A DNA stretch of 64,000 bases from Gracilaria gracilis (Eukaryota > Rhodophyta > Florideophyceae > Gracilariales > Gracilariaceae), in assembly GCA_030374805.1 (NCBI GenBank), contig JARGSG010000028.1:620001-684000 (forward strand), written 5' to 3'. The position numbers were made by a program, and so were the translations under genes. Below are positions 50,442-60,269 of the stretch, one piece after another. Under the pieces are notes generated by a model, which made no database searches, was not told the origin of the DNA, and saw only the letters and a list, made by a program, of their open reading frames with translations. Every line of letters begins with the position of its first letter. Position 1 is the stretch's first letter.

Positions 50442-53092
50442 TCAATGTTGAGTTAGCACACGAGAGCTCATCATCTTGTACCATTGATACGAAAGCATTG
50501 ATAGGCTCGGCCAGTTTACACTGCCCGATATGGCTCTCATTGCTTGAATGCAGCGATGCAGCATTCTCAGGGGTAACAGCAAGCTGTGAGCCATTCTTGG
50601 AATAACTGTGTGGGTATATGTTGAAGAAACAATTCCACCAACCACGATATTTCCGTGCAGCGTTTGTGGGTTGTAGAGCCCCTGTTCCGTCACCATTCGC
50701 ACACCCGTCACAAGATCTTCATTCCCGGTGCCGAGAATCACCTTATCTCCAGGTTTTGCCTTTCCAGCCCTCACCAAGCTATCGTTCAGGTAAAGAAAAT
50801 GTCCGCGAGTAAGAGTTATGACTGCTCCGGACGAGGTACTCAATTGCACAAACGGATATCGAATATTTGCTAGACCGTGTGTAAACATGAACACTTCCGC
50901 GTACTCATTGTGACCTACCATCACAGAGTCGCCGACATGCAACTCATCCATCCGTTTCTTTGATCCATCTCGAAGCTGAACTGTTGCAGACGCAGGGAAA
51001 CATGCATTTTCATCGTCATTGTCATTAGGTATTTCAGTAGACTCTACTTCTGGAATGGGCGTCTCGTCCCCCAACCTCGGAGGATACCCTGGGGTTGGAG
51101 AAGGGGTCGGAGTCTCCATCACGTCGCATGTTGGTTGTGTAGTTCCGAAGCTGGTCGGGGATCCGATTCTATCTTCAAACGCAGGGTTTGGTCCCCAGAT
51201 CATGCTCGGCAAATCTATATCACCGATATCACCGCAAAAGGTACCTTGGGCATTGACGTCCCTATAGAACACACACATGTTAATCTTCGCGTTTGTTATC
51301 CGATCTCGTTGCACTGGCCAATATCCGGCAAACTCCATGCACATTTCATTCTTTGTTTCGAGGCCAAACGTTGTGTTCGGCCTTTTTCTGGTATCGAAAA
51401 CACACGATAATTGTATCTGATCTCCGGGATGGATCTGTTTGGGAGGGTTGAAGATGATTTGGTTCTGAAAGTTGTCACTCCAATAGTTGACCTGAAAAGA
51501 AGTGACATATATAAAAACAAGAACGACCAATGTCAGAAGCTATAAGCGAAATCGATAAGCATAGATATCTGGGACAAACAAAAAGATGGCGGTCAATCCT
51601 ACCTTGTTCATGTTCTCGATGAATGTCCCATTTGCGGTGAATTTGTTGCTATATATCTCCCTTCCTGTTGTGTGCATGTGCAACAGACTAGAGTAATAAT
51701 TTACTGGCTCGGAGAACTTCTGTGTACAAGCCGACACACATGAATGTTCATACTGGAATCCAGTCATCACCTTTTGTGTCATTCGACTGATCATTAAGTC
51801 TCCCATGAGAAGGGACCCCGCTTCGTGTTCTCGCATTGTTTTCGTGTAATACACTCTCACTCCACTGAAGTCAATGTTTCCAGAAACGAGATCCGGATTG
51901 TCATAGTGCGTCTCCATGATTAGGACACGATACTCGTCGTCCACGAGAATACCAGCTTCTTTCGGCAGTACCAATCTGTTAGCACCCTTTGCATCTGCCC
52001 AATGGCCAGAAAAAAGGAAAATGAAAACGGAGACGAGCAAGAAGAGTTAGATATCTCATTTCCTTCCCATTGTGTTATCTTTCAGGCTTGAGGGACAGGT
52101 TTTGTATACGTACATCCATAAACGAAGGTAGAACATTGGGCGGCCCCACTTGCTATTGGGCCAGGAATCGAGCTTCCTCCTGTGGTACACTCAATTGTCT
52201 TCCTGATCATATAAGCATAATTTTGCCCTCTGCAAAGCCAGAACGTTATGTGATGAACCATTGGGGATTCGGTGTAATTCAAGATTGGTTCAGCCGCAAC
52301 GATCATAAATGGTTCCGAGTCTTGAAGATTGATTACCTTGCTTGTGCATGCATATGTTGTAGCTTTATCGTTAGGTACAAGGAAACCTGTGGCTTGGACT
52401 TCGATGGCCCGATCAACATTATCTGGTAGAAGATTTTTTTCCAGACCTACATTTTTTGTGTCATTCTTGTCGTACAGATTTATCCTGACTGAGCTCCGTC
52501 GAGCTCCGTGGTACGCAAAACTAGATCCATGAGCATAAATGATATTGTTCACACCGGGAGGAATATCTCTGTCTTGGTCATCATGTGCATCGAGCGAACG
52601 TGTGACCTCAAGAATCATCTGGCCTTCTCCTGCATTTCTCTTGCACGAGATTAGGGTCCAACTACCATCTCCCTGACAATCATCTGCAAGTGGAAAAGCA
52701 GAGGGAGCATCAGAGATTGATTCAATTAATGGGTATGCATAAAATGGAACGTAGCGGTCAGTGAATGTACAGTCCGAGGTCTGTCCGTCCGAGAACTCGG
52801 CTGAAATAATATCGGAACCCAGCATCGAACCTCCGGTAGGTTCCGAAACACCAAAGCCCAGCCAGTTTGATGAGTTGGTAATAATGTTGGAATCATTGAC
52901 CACCACGGCGAACGACGCCGTTGAGCTTCCAATATCTATGGAGTAGAAGAATTCTGCATCAGAACTAAGTGAAATAGGTCCATGCTTGTATTGCGTCGTT
53001 AGTTTGAGAGCGCTGGCAAGGCTGTAGGCGCGAAGTATGGCTTGAAGAAAGAGAAAAAGTGAAAACAAGGTCGACATGATGAGGGCCAGCAC
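50442..53092 (-). CDS. DOMON / copper type II monooxygenase / Hint (Hog) fusion protein, secreted
   Basis: 806 aa in three exons: 53092-52114, 51994-51603, 51491-50442. Introns of 119 and 111 nt have GT-AG borders (GTACGT..CAG, GTAGGA..CAG) and keep the frame. A signal peptide (MSTLFSLFLFLQAILRAYSLA) leads into a DOMON domain (about 30-190: WLGFGVSEPTGGSMLGSDII). Then comes a DBH/PHM-type ascorbate-dependent monooxygenase: VHHITFWLC (first copper His pair), YGYAKGANRLVLPKEAG, THYDNP, LLHMHTTGREI (H-x-H) and EMCMEFAGYWP (Met ligand of the second copper). After a Pro/Ser/Glu linker, C621 opens a Hint module: ACFPASATVQLRDGSKKRMD, ELHVGDSVMV, VITLTRGHFLYL (T-x-x-H), MAHSLLLPLR at the end. Hint modules of hedgehog type cleave before the Cys through a thioester, so the enzyme part could be released or lipid-linked. 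The third histidine of the first copper site appears replaced (Thr in CSTFVYG). Splicing fits the family alignment exactly. Confidence 0.88.
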
Positions 53093-54369
53093 AAACCAAT
53101 TCGAAATGCAGTCGGAGAAGAGACAGAAATATTGTTATGGTTCTCACAGGGGCAGATGCAGTGTTTTGGTTTGTGTAAGTGGAGGTGTGTGTACAAGTTG
53201 ACGGCTGTTGAAGTTTCAATTACTATACTTTTCTATGGGAGGCTTGCAACTTTTACTAGTAAAGCCGCGCCTGCAGCTTTGGAGCATGTTACAGATGCTC
53301 CCATTTTGAGCAACATGCATAGACTCCAATTCAATGGAGTTTGTTCTCTTTTCAACCAAGAGGGGATGGGGTAGTTACGCTGCTGTGTGTTCAGGAATTA
53401 TCGCTTAGGAGCACTCTGCCACAGCACACTCAGAATTCTATACAAGGGTTTGCATTGGGCTTGAATTCAAGCTTGTCTAGTTGTATTCTGCAAACATTGA
53501 TATCTACCGAAGGGTACGACCTCTTGCTTCATCGATTTGGATGGATTGCTGAAGAGTTGTTTTCTTCATCAGTACCGATGCTGACAGCTTCGTTAACGCT
53601 GACACGTGAAACATTGCTACACGTACTGTAAAGGAAATATATGTGCGAGTGTACACTACACGTACGTGTAGAGTCCAGCACAAGGTGACGAGTCACCACG
53701 TGTGCTGGCGCCTGACATGGAACGTTGCCAACTTCCGAGAACGAGTCATCCAGAGCTAACGTCAGCGTTGGCCCTCTTTCGCTGCACAACACTTGCACAG
53801 CAAAAGAGGGTCAGCCACTACCGTTGGTACCAGATGTGAAACACTCGGCAGCGTTTATAACCCTTGTAGAAAATTGATCATGACTCTGCAGCGTTAGTCG
53901 CTTCGAACTTCAATGTTCAAAGCTGCCGGCATCTTCGAAGCATAAACAGTAAAGGTCGAACGAACAGTACGGCGCCGCCGAGATCAAAAGTTAACCTTAC
54001 AATACGGTACCATGGTAGCCTTACTCAAGATGAAACGCTGCCACATGATGAGGATTACAGTTAATCTGTGCGAGCACGCAGCCGCGGTTCGATGCCCAAT
54101 TAGCTCTAGACCTCCTCATTGGTACGCGTAGTTTGAGGAATACAGTTTCGTAACTAATATCCATCCAATCGGCATGAATAGCGCGATGCGCGGTATCTGA
54201 ACAGTCACACTTGGTAAGATATAAGGTTAGAAGGAACTGAAGACGTTTCCCTGGTGATCATTTGCCTGATGAGAGAACCATTTCCTCGACCATTTGACTA
54301 TGTCATTGTGTTCCTTGCCATCTTCGATACGCAGCCTTTATCATTCTTCCCAACTCTTGTGGCAGCATT
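53093..54369. promoter_or_regulatory. Divergent intergenic region between the monooxygenase-Hint gene and the Cys-rich membrane protein
   Basis: 1.28 kb, presumably with both promoters. It contains an exact TACCGTTGGTA at 53819 and GATATCTACCG at 53497. Short frames in it carry no motif. A small direct pair of AAAGAGGG.C words lies near 53770-53810. Confidence 0.4.
53819..53829. promoter_or_regulatory. Recurrent motif TACCGTTGGTA (copy 5)
   Basis: Exact copy, 727 bp upstream of the monooxygenase-Hint start and 541 bp upstream of the gene at 54370. Confidence 0.4.
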
Positions 54370-56526
54370 ATGGTGACTTTCCCTTGCCAGGTGATCCTGT
54401 CTATTCTGTTCGTCCATGTTTTTCTGTTACTCACGTCTTCTCCTCTGCAGGTAATCGCCCAAACTCTGGTGACGCACGAAGATGTGGTTCGTCTACTGTC
54501 TGTTTTGCATCCTGAATGGCCGCAATGGGAGCAACCATCTCCATCGAACATCACCGGCATGACGGATGACGACTGCTTTGCATCTATAGAATGCGTTGAA
54601 CCCCGAGCTTGTGTTAACTGCAGATCTCCACCATGCGTTTGTAAAAAAGATTCAAGCTTTCCCAATTTCACATGTCAATCCTCTTCGGATTGCGACCTTG
54701 GCGAATTCTGTTTCTGGACTCCGGTATACGGACTCACTTCTGGGAAATGCCTTTCGTCGAAGTACTACGGAAGTCTTGAACGCCCGCTTCCCATCTTACA
54801 GACACCTGTGTCTAGCATACCCCAAGTAACGGGTGAGGGCCTTACTGGGGACAGATGCTTTTTCTTATCCGACTGCGAGGGAGAACGAAGCTGCCTTTCT
54901 CGCTCCGTTTTTGACTCTCAGTTCAGCAAACTCACCATTTGTGAAGATTCTATTTTCCCTTGCGTGTGTACTCCCACCCGCTTTACCTCGTGCTCGGTCA
55001 CTTCCGATTGCTCCACCCCAGATGAAGTGTGTGCATCGTTACGATTTGAGCTGGATAGTACGTACTCGTTTGGAGATGGACCAAGTGTACCAGCCGCGCT
55101 TGCTCTATGCGTTTCTCGCAGTTTGCTTTCCTTCGACACTGTCGTTTTGAATGATGAAAGTTCTTCATTTCCAATACCTGATCCAACATCTGCTCTGAAC
55201 TCCACGGCTCTGTCGATTGTGGGCATTCAGCCACCTGTGCCGCCGGATCCTACGCTTTTACAGCTCGAGTCGCAAACGATTCCTAATCGTCAGCCGTTTT
55301 CAGTTCCTGAATTGTCTCGCTTCAACATGTTTACTATGAACGAACTTGCCAACGATTACATTTCAGGTATCATTACTTTGATCATTCTTTCTCAATTGTA
55401 CAACATGGCCCGCGGTCTCATTTATGCATCTGTTGGCCTTCACCAACGTGGATACTCTTCATTCATTGTATTCTCTCGTCTTTCTTCCTTTCGATATGTG
55501 TACCGTATGTTTGCTCGGCGTGAACCTTATCCAACACCCATTGAAGATTCCGGACTGCGAACGACGCCCTCCTTCAAGTTAACTTATCTTTTTATCCCGA
55601 TGTTGGCGTTGATCGGTCTGTACGGCGCTGAGTTTTTGGCCGTACTGGCTGGGACGCAATTCCGATCTGAATTCTCCACTGAGTCGAACTTCGATACCAT
55701 CCTTTCGGTAGATACAGACGCTGTTCAGTTTCGCAGGCAGGACGCGTCCAGGAGTAACTGTGATGACTTCTTCGTGCCTTCTCGTGGGCTGCATCAATCC
55801 GGCAAAGTGCTGAAGTGTGTGGAAACGAATTCAACATGGACTTTGCCTCCACTAAACGCTGTGCTTGAGGTTCAAGTGTTTTATGGATCGGGCGTAACGC
55901 TTTTCGGTGTTACATCTCAGAATGGGAGTCAAGGAGTGATAGAACTTTCCACGTTCGTGAGAGATGTAAGCGGAATAGATCATCGAACGCTACCGTTTCG
56001 CCCAGAATTGATGACTGATCAAGCCCGAAATGAGATGTTAAACGGCCTTCTGAATCGTTTTCGACTTCGTTTAGGATACACCGCGCTCAGCACAAATCTG
56101 ACACTGTGGTCAGGTTCAATGCATTTTGGTTCCAGCGGCCAAATTACGAGTATGGTATTTCAACACGTGCATCACTGGAACGGATCCCTTGAAACCATAA
56201 AGAACGCGATCGCATCTGAGCTGCGCGACCTCAACCTTGCACTCAACTCGACTGGCCAGCCTTGGGTGCAAACGGCACCATACACATTTCGTCAGATAGA
56301 CACAGTGATAGCTGTCAAGAGAGAATTTCGTGTTTCTCATGGATGGCTACTTATAGTCGCTGTGCTAACGACTCTGTTGTATGCAATAATTAGGCAATAT
56401 GTAACCCATTTTGATGACGTTGCATACGTTGTAATGAAGGAGCTCATCGGTGATGACTGTTTGTTGGGACCACTCTGTGATAACGGCAGGGTCGAAAACA
56501 GGCAAGTGGATCTGAACGCAACATGA
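54370..56526 (+). CDS. Unknown Cys-rich multi-pass membrane protein
   Basis: 718 aa, single exon. The N-terminus is a signal peptide (VILSILFVHVFLLLTSSPLQVIA). The ectodomain to about residue 320 is Cys-rich in two blocks: DDDCFASIECVEPRACVNCR, CVCKKDSSFPNFTCQSSSDC, and then CFFLSDCEGERSCLS with CVCTPTRFTSCSVTSDCSTP. The spacing C....C......C..C....C.C is reminiscent of small disulphide repeats. Membrane helices follow at about 328-352 (ISGIITLIILSQLYNMARGLI), 402-428 (LTYLFIPMLALIGLYGAEFLAVLAG) and 657-680 (GWLLIVAVLTTLLYAIIRQYV). Between the last two lies a second ~220-residue extracellular or lumenal part with several N-x-S/T sites and DDFFVPSRGLHQSGKVLKC. The cytosolic tail is about 40 residues. 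I do not recognise the family; it looks like a surface receptor or adhesion protein. Confidence 0.75.
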   Translation: MVTFPCQVILSILFVHVFLLLTSSPLQVIAQTLVTHEDVVRLLSVLHPEWPQWEQPSPSNITGMTDDDCFASIECVEPRACVNCRSPPCVCKKDSSFPNFTCQSSSDCDLGEFCFWTPVYGLTSGKCLSSKYYGSLERPLPILQTPVSSIPQVTGEGLTGDRCFFLSDCEGERSCLSRSVFDSQFSKLTICEDSIFPCVCTPTRFTSCSVTSDCSTPDEVCASLRFELDSTYSFGDGPSVPAALALCVSRSLLSFDTVVLNDESSSFPIPDPTSALNSTALSIVGIQPPVPPDPTLLQLESQTIPNRQPFSVPELSRFNMFTMNELANDYISGIITLIILSQLYNMARGLIYASVGLHQRGYSSFIVFSRLSSFRYVYRMFARREPYPTPIEDSGLRTTPSFKLTYLFIPMLALIGLYGAEFLAVLAGTQFRSEFSTESNFDTILSVDTDAVQFRRQDASRSNCDDFFVPSRGLHQSGKVLKCVETNSTWTLPPLNAVLEVQVFYGSGVTLFGVTSQNGSQGVIELSTFVRDVSGIDHRTLPFRPELMTDQARNEMLNGLLNRFRLRLGYTALSTNLTLWSGSMHFGSSGQITSMVFQHVHHWNGSLETIKNAIASELRDLNLALNSTGQPWVQTAPYTFRQIDTVIAVKREFRVSHGWLLIVAVLTTLLYAIIRQYVTHFDDVAYVVMKELIGDDCLLGPLCDNGRVENRQVDLNAT

Positions 56527-56745
56527 ATCAACTATCAGGACTGCTAATCTCTCTTTTTTTGATGTGGACATCACAGCTTGGGCCCGGTCAGCCATTTGTT
56601 CTTGATCAGTTTCTTTTTTATGCCCTGTGGTAGACACTAATCCTAGAAGGGCCTTGTGTAACCCAGCAGCCAGGGCCTGTAGTCACGCAGGAAATAAATG
56701 AAAGTCATCATCATCATCCACATGTTTGAAACTTGGATGCAGTTT
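56527..56745. other. Convergent 3' regions
   Basis: 219 bp between the stop codons of two convergent genes. An AATAAA (AGGAAATAAATG near 56690) suits polyadenylation of the plus-strand gene. Confidence 0.4.
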
Positions 56746-58643
56746 CTAGCTGACAAATCTCTTACCACTAACCTCGGTCATATGGACTTCAGATAAACCA
56801 CATTTCTTCACGACTTTCGTAACTTTCAGTCGCGTTCCAGGGGCAAGAACGTATTCTTCCTCTGAATGGTTTGCAGAAAACTCCATGATTGGCACAGCAG
56901 TTTCCGGCTTGAGGAGGAACAACGTGCCATTCCCTGCGAACGATTGAGAAACCTTTATATTTGATGAACAACTCGAAACTCCCCACCAAGTTACGACTTT
57001 ACCTTGAGAGTAAGAGCTTGTCAGATCCTTCGGAATTCCACGATAAAGCAAATGAACGTCCTTTGCCGGCGAAATTTTGTCATGTGCTAGCAAGAACAGC
57101 AAGAGGTACGAAAAGTAGCATTGCACTCTTGTCCTATCTGCATTTCTCAATGCTCTGTTCAATCTTGAATACAACGCATTTCCAGTGTATATATGCATTG
57201 CGGCCTTTTCATCGTCGCTTAAATTTGATTCAGCCTTCATGTGTTTGGCTGCATTCAACGAGAACTGCGCAGCAGAAGAAAGACCAAGAGGAGAACATGC
57301 CTCTATGATGCTTTTGAGCTGTGCCTTACGCACTCCTGTAATCGGCTCAAGGTTTTCTCCCATTTCCAATCCGTTCTGCAATCGTTCCAGAAACATTTTG
57401 TGCAATTCCTTAGTGTTCGATATGAATTCTCCGAACGCCCCGGAAGTAGCTCCTGTACCAGTGAGCCACTCTTCGGTAGGTAGCCAGTCCACCTCTTCCA
57501 TTCCAAGGGCGGCCATCTGCTTGTTCACCAGAGCGAAATGAGGTGACCCCTGACAGAACTTATCACCCTGAGCCGCAGGGTTATACCAATCGATATGTTT
57601 CACCTGTACGTCAGGGAACTTATCCAGTATGCGACAAATACGCTTCTTCATTTTCTGCGCAACCGAACCCCACCAAAGGAAAAGCAATGCTCGACGATTG
57701 TCAGATTGTGGCAGTTTCGTCTTAGCTCTGACAATTTCTTCTATGATTCGTTCAATAACAGGGCGCCAGAATTTTGTATGGTCCGTTGTCGAGAAGGAGC
57801 CACCGGTTGTAAGCGAAGAATTCAACAATAGAATCCCTTGAGCAAGCATTGCCTGAAACCACTGCGGCGGGGATACGACGCTCTTTCCCGCAATCAATGA
57901 GCGAAGCTGGCTGGCTGTCGTCTTCCGCTCAACTCCATACTTAGCCATGGCAGCTGCTTTAATTATACAACGGATCGAAACAGTGCTGCCAAACTTGGGG
58001 CTTTCCCAATCGTCAAAAGCGGCATCGAACATGGCTATCCCAGTTGCAGACTCCAATCGTGGATACTAAGTACCAGGGAAGAGGTGAATTGAGGGGGATG
58101 CCGTTAGTTCTATTCGTGAGTACTAAGGTGTAGAAAGCAGGAAAAGAAACGTACTGGATTCTGACCGAAAACGATAACGCGCCAGTCGGCAGGAGGAAGC
58201 GGCTTGATTGCCTGAAACGTAAGCTCTCGTACTGGTACGATGCTAGAGTTTCTATCATGTCCAATGAAGAGTTCTGGTGCTGGTAAGCTACGGATGAACG
58301 GAGTAAGAATCGGTTCCCAAACATGCCCACAGCCACCACCGAAAAGACTTTCCAGAGCGAGTGGAGTAGTACGCTGTTTCTTCGACGAAGGTCCGGACGC
58401 GACCTCTGTGTATTGGCGGATCTGTCGTAGTTTCCCAGTGGTTAAATTGCGTTGAGTAAGCGATAGGACGTTGACTTCATACGAGTAGAAGCCCGATTTC
58501 ACATGGTACACGGTGCGTTTGGAGTGGTTCTGCACCGATTGCAGCTGGAGTAGAGAGAGTTTCTCACAAGCTTGTAGAGTATACGGATGCCAGCCAGCTG
58601 GCTTTCCGTGCTCGGGTACGGGTAGAAGGTATTGCCAGACCAT
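56746..58643 (-). CDS. Uracil-DNA-glycosylase-like / ADP-ribosyltransferase fusion protein
   Basis: 602 aa in two exons, 58643-58155 and 58065-56746, with an 89-nt GT-AG intron that splits the UDG motif exactly (GQNP / YPR). The UDG part (about 100-350) shows HVWEPILTPFIRSLP, ADWRVIVFGQNPYPR (motif A, residues 160-166), VSIRCIIKAA, PPQWFQAMLAQGILLLNSSL, FWRPVIERI and HIDWYNPAAQGDKFCQGSPH (motif B position, about 320). Family 1 enzymes have GQDPYH and HPSP; poxvirus-type ones have HPAAR. Here Asp is Asn and the His is Asn, so normal uracil excision is doubtful. After a Gly/Thr-rich junction the C-terminal part (about 400-600) reads as an R-S-E ADP-ribosyltransferase: HLLYRGIPKD (Arg, about 502), VTWWGVSSCSSNIKVSQSF (Ser, about 527), SEEEYVLAPGTRLKVTKV (E-x-E type, about 564). 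The pairing suggests a DNA-directed ADP-ribosylating or repair-signalling role (inference). A frame with a signal-like start at 58767 overlaps the beginning but is probably chance. Confidence 0.8.
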
Positions 58644-59004
58644 TGTTCAGCGGTTCTGTTGCCGGGATCGGCTGAGCTGCGACGAAGACCGGATGTAAAA
58701 CGGTTGAGAAGCTCATGATGAGTGAGATTATGCAGAAAGCTTTGTAGGGGGTAGAGGAGCTAAACTTCATGATGGGTCCAGACGACAGCAACAATTCTGC
58801 TCGTGCACAGGAGGACCTGCAGGATGCAACTGCATCATTCTGGCTGGTGACGAAAATAACTTCACAGCAGGCGTGAAAAAGTGAAGCTGCTTTCCGCTCT
58901 CAGACTGTTCTGTAGGATTCACGTGATGTTTTTACGTTTTTTCCGGTAGGGACCTTGTTAACCAAAACAAACATAAACCTTTAACCCAACGGTAGCTGAG
59001 CTAA
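58644..59004. other. Upstream region of the UDG-ART gene
   Basis: 361 bp up to the Harbinger-type end, presumably the promoter. A 76-codon minus-strand frame starting near 58794 includes MKFSSSTPYKAFCIISLIMS, which could be an alternative first exon with a signal-like sequence, but it overlaps the UDG frame out of register. Confidence 0.4.
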
Positions 59005-60269
59005 GGGCATCCCCACCGGCCAGCACAAAGCCCAAAAAAAGAATACATTGGTAAAGATCTGATTGGACGACTATAGAGGTACATTGTCATCACTGCCGTA
59101 AAATCATAGGCACCCTATCAGTCCCAAAACCCAAGCAAGCAACCTAAACCGTGCCTTCGAAAGACGGTAGATATTAGTTTACATGATACTTAAATACTGA
59201 ACGAATCAAGTGTATTAAGTATTCTTTAACCATCATTTTGCCACCACCCAAATGGAATCGGACTCTTCATCTTCCAGCGAAGACAATGAGATAAACATAA
59301 TCTATACAACGTGTATGACTGCTTCAGAGATTCACAAAACAAATCATTTGCTGCTTCAAGAAAGAGTATCTCAACCTCCATAATGTGTCTGAAATCAAAT
59401 CTATACAGTCTCATTATGCTTTTCTAGGATTCCCCGGGTGCCTTGGTGCGATTGACTGTTCTGGTTGCGAGTGGAGTAATTTTCCTGTTGGATGGCAAGG
59501 TCAATATAAAGGAAAGTAAAGAAAGTCAATCTACAGAATGGAAGTCGTTTGTGATGATCAGTTGAGAATTTGGCACATTATTTTTGGTGCTCCTGGAGCG
59601 AAGAATGATATCTCCATTATGGATCACAGCTCTTTGTTCAACAAAATCCGGAATGGGCAATGGCAGGAAGTTCGGTCACTGACAAACATTTCTGGGAGAA
59701 TTATAGATTGGGTGTACTTTTTAAGTGATGGAATCTATCCGAGGTACAGGATCTTTGCTAACCTCATCCCAATTCCCGGAATCGCAAAGAAAAGCTCTAC
59801 ACCGCTGGCCATTCTTCGGCACGAAAAGCTGTGGAGCGTATATTTGCGGCTTTATATGGGCAGTTTGAAATTCTGGACAGACCTGTTCGTCTTTCAAATT
59901 TGAATGACCTCAAGGATATTGTGTTCTGCTGTGCAATTTTGCATAATATGATTGCTGAAGAGAGAGGGTACAGTGGTACCGCAAAGTTTCGACTGCCACT
60001 AATTGATGTGCAGACGAGTCAAACTTTATACAACACGATTGCACATCCGAGCTGTAGTTATGAGCAAGCTGAAGTGTGGCGCTCATTGTGTGATCCAGCC
60101 GATAGTTTAGCTGATCATACTACTTTGCAAGAGGCTTTAATTGAATGCTTCTGGAATGGACACGGTAACATAGCTGAAAAAGATTATGCGTAATTGGCGT
60201 GTGTTTCAAGCTGCAGAAGCGTATCTGTGACTCTATTCTCTCTTTCAACGGAACTGCTTGAGTCAGTCG
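59005..60269 (+). mobile_element. PIF/Harbinger-type DNA transposon remnant
   Basis: Begins with GGGCATCCCCACCGGCCAGC preceded by TAA, the terminal-repeat style and 3-bp target of plant-type Harbinger elements. From about 59251 the plus strand reads MESDSSSSSEDNE; from 59430 on it reads PGCLGAIDCSGWEWSNFPVG, WQGQYKGK, a stop, then RMEVVCDDQLRIWHIIFGAP, GAKNDISIMDHSSLFN, DWVYFLSDGIYPRYRIFANL and, after further frame changes, LKDIVFCCAILHNMIAEERG. This matches the DDE domain of the plant-type transposase family (G.LGS.DC..W.W.NCP.AWQG.Y.G, YYL.DGIYP.W, LHNMI). It is dead: stops and frameshifts, and the N-terminal part is mostly lost. The right end is not seen; the gypsy element at 60270 interrupts or truncates it. 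Confidence 0.8.

Noticed and set aside
49960-50451. 163-codon plus-strand frame next to the monooxygenase-Hint gene
   Set aside because: No recognisable motif, overlaps a 3' region, composition unlike the host genes.
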